Origin: CAIWMF01 sp964402065
GTDB lineage: Bacteria; Verrucomicrobiota; Verrucomicrobiia; Chthoniobacterales; UBA6821
DNA length: 64,000 nucleotides
Direction: 5' to 3'
Assembly: GCA_964402065.1 (NCBI GenBank)
Contig: CAYOAN010000001.1
Coordinates: 402,966 to 466,965 of the forward strand
The position numbers and the translations under genes are program-made. Position 1 is the stretch's first letter, and every line of letters begins with the position of its first letter. The notes beneath the pieces were generated by a model. It worked only from the letters and a program-made list of their open reading frames with translations, was not told the origin of the DNA and ran no database searches. Below are positions 61,024-64,000 of this stretch, one piece after another.

Positions 61024-62973
61024 CTATTTAGTTGAAAAAGTCGTTGAGAGCTCTTCCCATGCCCAATTTTTTTGAGCAAGTTGTTCCATGATCTGAGATA
61101 GTTTACGATTCAGGGCAAAAGCAGTTCCGTCGTTATAGGTCGTCGGATTTTCAAGAGAGGCTTCGATATCTTTTTTATGATTTTCTAAAGCAAGGATCTC
61201 TGCTTCCAAAGTTGAAATCTTTTTCTCCATATCACGGCGCTCTTTATTAGCAGCCTTGCGCAGTTCTGCTTCAGCTTTGCGTTGGGCTTTAATTTCTTTG
61301 AGGCCCATTTTTGGTTGGTTAGCAGTTGGAGATGCCGATTGAACAGGTTGAGCATTGCTGAGTGGTTGTCCATTTCCTGGGGCAACGAGGGCTGCACGTG
61401 CAGAAGAAGATCCTGATTTTTCTAAATAATATTGATAGTCGCCGGCATACGGGGTGAGTTTTCCTCCATTAATGTGGAGCACGGTTGTTGCAAGAGCACG
61501 AATGAAATGGACATCGTGACTAACAAACATCAATGTTCCTTCATATTGTTTTAGCGCTCCAATTAAGGCATCAATGCTCGGCATATCAAGGTGAGTCATT
61601 GGCTCATCGAGGAGTAAGAAGTTTGGAGGATTGAGTAATAATTTTACAAGAGCCAGGCGACTTTTTTCACCACCACTCAACACACTCACAGGTTTAAAGA
61701 CATCTTCACCTCGAAATAAAAAAGAGCCAAGGATGGTCCGTGCTGTCTGCTCTGGAACAGGATGAGGGATATCCATCGCTTCTTGAAGAACTGTATGACG
61801 GACCTTCATCATCTCCGTGCGATGCTGGGCGAAGTAGCCGATAGAGGTATTATGTCCCAGTTCATAGCTACCTGATTCAATCGGGACAATTTGGCCGAGA
61901 ATTTTTAAGAGCGTTGATTTTCCTGCGCCATTAGGGCCAACGAGCACGGTGCGTTGGCCACGTTCAACTTCAAGATTAAGATGGTTATAGACAACATGCG
62001 TTCCATAGGCCTGTTTGACGTCCGTAAGACGTGCTACCCGTTGGCCACTACGCACAGGTTGCGGAAATTTAAAATGAACGGTTGCTTCGTCGCGTTCTGG
62101 TGGATCTATCCGTTTCATGCGAGCGAGCTGCTTCATCCGATCTTGAGCCTGAGCTGCTTTGCTGGCTTTGGCTCGAAAGCGGTCAATGAAACGCTGAATT
62201 TCAGCAATTTCGCGTTGCTGATTTTTATAAGCGGCTAATTGCTGCTCATCACGAGCAGCTTTTTGTTCTAAAAAGGAATCGTAGTTGCCACGGTAGTGAT
62301 GCAACTTGCGATGAGCAATGTGAAGCATAGACTCGCAGATCACATTAAGAAATTCGCGGTCGTGTGAAATTGCAAGAATAGCTCCGCTATAATTTGTGAG
62401 ATAATTTTGAAACCAGCCCAACGACTCAAGGTCAAGATGGTTAGTCGGTTCATCAAGCATGAGGAGGTCTGGTTCCATGACAAGAAGTCGAGCAAGATGG
62501 GCGCGCATAATCCAACCACCACTCATGGTTCGTGCTTTCCGATTAAAATCAGTTTCTCGAAAAGCAAGACCGCTCAAAATTTTCTTAGCTTTGATTTCAA
62601 GAAAATGTCCTTCATTTTCTGCAAAGAGAGCTTGGCCCTCGTGGTGCATGGGATCATCTTCGCTAGGATGATCGCGCAATAGTGCTTGTGCTCTTTCCAT
62701 TTCAGAAGAGATGCTACAAGCGAGTTCTAAAATTGTTTCATCTCCGGAGGTTGCATTTTCCTGAGGGAGAAAGCCAAGCTTAACATTGCGTTCCAGAGCA
62801 ATTGTTCCGGAGTCGGGAGAGGCATCTTTGAGAATAAGAGAAAAAAGAGTCGACTTTCCTGCACCGTTTGCACCAATGAGTCCGATACGATCACCACGGT
62901 TCACTTGAAGTGAGGCTTCTTCAAAAAGAGAGCGTCCACCGAAAGATTTGGAAAGATTGGATGCTGTTAGCAT
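61024..62973 (-). CDS. ABC-F family ATPase (Uup/YheS-like)
   Basis: A 649-residue protein with two ABC domains: Walker A GANGAGKSTL and GPNGAGKSTLL, signatures MSGGWIMRA and LSGGEKSRL, Walker B LLMLDEPTNHLDL and LLLDEPMTHLDM. The linker is the ABC-F type (EIQRFIDRFRAKASKAAQAQDR), positions about 253-274. A C-terminal coiled coil follows (MEKKISTLEAEILALENHK). No membrane domain: it acts on ribosomes. The ATG-side leader is pyrimidine-rich and partly heptadic. Confidence 0.93.
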   Translation of the reverse strand: MLTASNLSKSFGGRSLFEEASLQVNRGDRIGLIGANGAGKSTLFSLILKDASPDSGTIALERNVKLGFLPQENATSGDETILELACSISSEMERAQALLRDHPSEDDPMHHEGQALFAENEGHFLEIKAKKILSGLAFRETDFNRKARTMSGGWIMRAHLARLLVMEPDLLMLDEPTNHLDLESLGWFQNYLTNYSGAILAISHDREFLNVICESMLHIAHRKLHHYRGNYDSFLEQKAARDEQQLAAYKNQQREIAEIQRFIDRFRAKASKAAQAQDRMKQLARMKRIDPPERDEATVHFKFPQPVRSGQRVARLTDVKQAYGTHVVYNHLNLEVERGQRTVLVGPNGAGKSTLLKILGQIVPIESGSYELGHNTSIGYFAQHRTEMMKVRHTVLQEAMDIPHPVPEQTARTILGSFLFRGEDVFKPVSVLSGGEKSRLALVKLLLNPPNFLLLDEPMTHLDMPSIDALIGALKQYEGTLMFVSHDVHFIRALATTVLHINGGKLTPYAGDYQYYLEKSGSSSARAALVAPGNGQPLSNAQPVQSASPTANQPKMGLKEIKAQRKAEAELRKAANKERRDMEKKISTLEAEILALENHKKDIEASLENPTTYNDGTAFALNRKLSQIMEQLAQKNWAWEELSTTFSTK

Positions 62974-63060
62974 GAGAAAAAAATTGCAGAGGTTGAAGCT
63001 ATGAAGGAAGAAAGGTTAATCGTGAAATTCGCTAAAGGCCACAAAAAGTAAAAAATCTTT

Positions 63061-63079
63061 TCAATTTAATAGGCTGTAA
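63061..63079. repeat. dispersed 19-nt repeat, copy 2
   Basis: TCAATTTAATAGGCTGTAA matches 21948-21966 with one change. Its flank ATCTTTTCAATTTAATA also matches the right arm of copy A near 61004-61020. Confidence 0.5.
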
Positions 63080-63087
63080 TGCTGAAT

Positions 63088-63549
63088 TTACCATTTTCTA
63101 AATGGATGGATAGCAAGGCGCGAGTTCGTATAGCGCGAATCATGACTGACTTCCTGACCAATCCAAGAGGGCTTGTTAATCGAGTCATCTGGATGTTTGA
63201 GCTCTATCTCTGCAATAATCAAACCTTCGTTCTCACCGTGAAACTCATCAACCTCCCAGGTTTTTCCTTCATATAAAATTTTGTAACGCGTTTTGATAAC
63301 GAAGGAGGTAATGCAAAGAGTTTGCAATTCTTTTGCTTCCTCAAAAGGAATCTCATATTCGAATTCAGGGCGAGCAATGCCTGTTGCCTTTCCTTTAATT
63401 GTAAGAAACGCTTTTGTTCCTTGAGTGCGGACGCGAATCGTTGGATTGGGATATTGAGAAAGATAACCTTGGCAATATTCTTCACCAACAGCTCCATGGC
63501 GCCAAGCGTCGTTTATGACTAAAAATTTTCGTTCGATTTCAATTCCCAC
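63088..63549 (-). CDS. CYTH-domain protein (triphosphate-tunnel enzyme)
   Basis: A 153-residue CYTH protein starting at GTG: EIERKFLV is the signature ExExK motif, followed by RVRTQGTKAFLTIKG, FEYEIPFEEA, KTRYKI, EVDEFHG and AEIELKH. Related proteins hydrolyse inorganic tripolyphosphate or thiamine triphosphate. The GTG at 63549 is favoured over a TTG at 63564 because the latter lies in the upstream terminator. Confidence 0.9.
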   Translation of the reverse strand: MGIEIERKFLVINDAWRHGAVGEEYCQGYLSQYPNPTIRVRTQGTKAFLTIKGKATGIARPEFEYEIPFEEAKELQTLCITSFVIKTRYKILYEGKTWEVDEFHGENEGLIIAEIELKHPDDSINKPSWIGQEVSHDSRYTNSRLAIHPFRKW

Positions 63550-63563
63550 CGGAGAAGTATACA

Positions 63564-63596
63564 AAAAATGGAGCCTCTGGGGAAGGCTCCATTTTT
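63564..63596 (-). terminator. 12-bp terminator
   Basis: AAAAATGGAGCC (63564-63575) pairs with GGCTCCATTTTT (63585-63596). On the minus strand this gives a GC-rich stem and a T-run, a standard intrinsic terminator for the repeat protein gene. It is symmetric and could act in both directions. Confidence 0.85.
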
Positions 63597-63644
63597 CTAA
63601 GATAGGAAGGGATGCTTCCGGTATCTCGATTGATAAGAAGTTAA

Positions 63645-64000
63645 TTAATTTTGGCTATCTGGAATAAGAGAACTAGCTGGATTGATGGCTTCACCAGAAC
63701 TCACAATCGATTGGTCATTACTGCTGCTATCAGGTGCTTGGTTGACAGGCGCACTTGGAGCAGGGGTTCTTTTTTTATGCTTTTTGACAGGAGCTGCGAC
63801 TGGCTCAGGTTGTGCAGCGACAACATCAGGTGTTTTGTCAGCAGGAGCTGCTGGAGCAGGAGTGCTTTCTTTATCAGCATTCACAGGAGCTGCGACTGGC
63901 TCAGGTTGTGCAGCGACAACGTCAGGTGTTTTGTCAGCAGGAGCCGCTGGAGCAGGAGTGCTTTCTTTATCAGCATTCACAGGAGCTACTACTGGCTCAG
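63645..64000 (-). CDS. Pro/Ala-rich repeat protein, N-terminus outside the window
   Basis: The frame stays open to the right edge, so the start is not seen. At least two full and one partial copies of a 32-residue unit (EPVAAPV then NADKESTPAPAAPADKTPD then VVAAQP) are encoded by an exact-length 96-bp tandem repeat (boundaries near 63791, 63887, 63983). A basic KKHKKR and a Ser/Asn-rich C-terminus of about 45 residues follow. Such segments span the cell wall or periplasm in TonB-like or surface proteins; the function is unknown. Confidence 0.65.
   Translation of the reverse strand, partial: EPVVAPVNADKESTPAPAAPADKTPDVVAAQPEPVAAPVNADKESTPAPAAPADKTPDVVAAQPEPVAAPVKKHKKRTPAPSAPVNQAPDSSSNDQSIVSSGEAINPASSLIPDSQN
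63791..64000. repeat. 96-bp tandem repeat within the repeat protein gene
   Basis: The motif GAGCTGCGACTGGCTCAG starts at 63791 and 63887, and as GAGCTACTACTGGCTCAG at 63983, an exact 96-bp period (32 codons). The repeat runs off the window. Confidence 0.85.

Noticed and set aside
63791..64000. CRISPR-like array
   Set aside because: The repeat is an in-frame 96-bp coding unit without unique spacers.

Overview
The window is a gene-dense, AT-rich bacterial chromosome segment. It carries housekeeping genes, eight tRNA genes and a small signal recognition particle RNA. I recognised no insertion sequence, prophage, rRNA or CRISPR array. The best guess for the source is a member of the Verrucomicrobiota or wider PVC group. 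The reasons are a pilus-type locus laid out like the Akkermansia Amuc_1098-1101 region (secretin, inner-membrane coiled-coil protein, PilM-like actin fold), a tuf-tRNA-Trp-secE-nusG order as in Chlamydiae, and CoaE next to Rho. This is inference from gene content; no 16S gene is present.

Layout. 1-11 kb: the end of trmD, an orphan coiled-coil protein, then a leftward run pilMN, an Amuc_1100/PilO-like gene, two tandem secretins and a CoaE-Rho fusion. 11-14 kb: UDP-glucuronate decarboxylase, a membrane cyclase-fold protein that has lost its catalytic residues, and an orphan. 14-21 kb: recR, lipA, mrdA(PBP2)-tsaB-tsaE, a lipoprotein, SRP RNA, a secreted orphan, tatC, tRNA-Glu. 21-31 kb: HIT protein, a truncated FGE/SUMF1-like secreted protein, nrdR, tRNA-Asp, ubiD, a squalene/phytoene synthase, pgsA, a GT39-like membrane protein, der. 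31-37 kb: pdxH, tRNA-Thr-tuf-tRNA-Trp-secE-nusG, recJ. 37-47 kb: tRNA-Cys, an Asp/Asn hydroxylase, tRNA-Val, glgP, a lipid-flippase-like protein, nuoA, tRNA-Ser, a low-Mr phosphatase, glyA, zwf. 47-64 kb: dnaE, an FGE-fold secreted protein facing a subtilase, coaX, a YqjD/YqjE-like envelope cluster, a methyltransferase, mntH/mntR with a palindromic operator between them, tRNA-Leu, a stand-alone coaB, an ABC-F ATPase, a CYTH enzyme and a Pro/Ala-rich repeat protein cut by the window edge.

The most unusual signal is not a gene. At least fifteen genes (coaE-rho, recR, lipA, tsaB, hint, ubiD, pgsA, secE, nusG, glgP, a flippase, nuoA, a phosphatase, glyA, dnaE) have no Shine-Dalgarno sequence. Directly before the start codon they carry instead a pyrimidine-rich tandem tract with a 7-nt period (8-nt for nusG). 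The units resemble CTGTAAC, CTTTACC or TTCAACT, and the sense strand has little G. The genes are unrelated, so this looks like a dispersed leader class, perhaps for SD-independent initiation. A second layer is a set of nested inverted repeats in intergenic gaps: two or three related copies in convergent gaps, a related pair after secE and nusG, and a multi-hairpin leader before the 51-kb FGE-like gene.

Three CoA genes (coaE, coaX, coaB) lie in separate places; coaE is fused to rho and coaB is not fused to coaC. The mntH/mntR pair forms a self-contained manganese circuit. Several orphan proteins are secreted or coiled-coil and could be host- or surface-related, but the sequence does not show a function for them.
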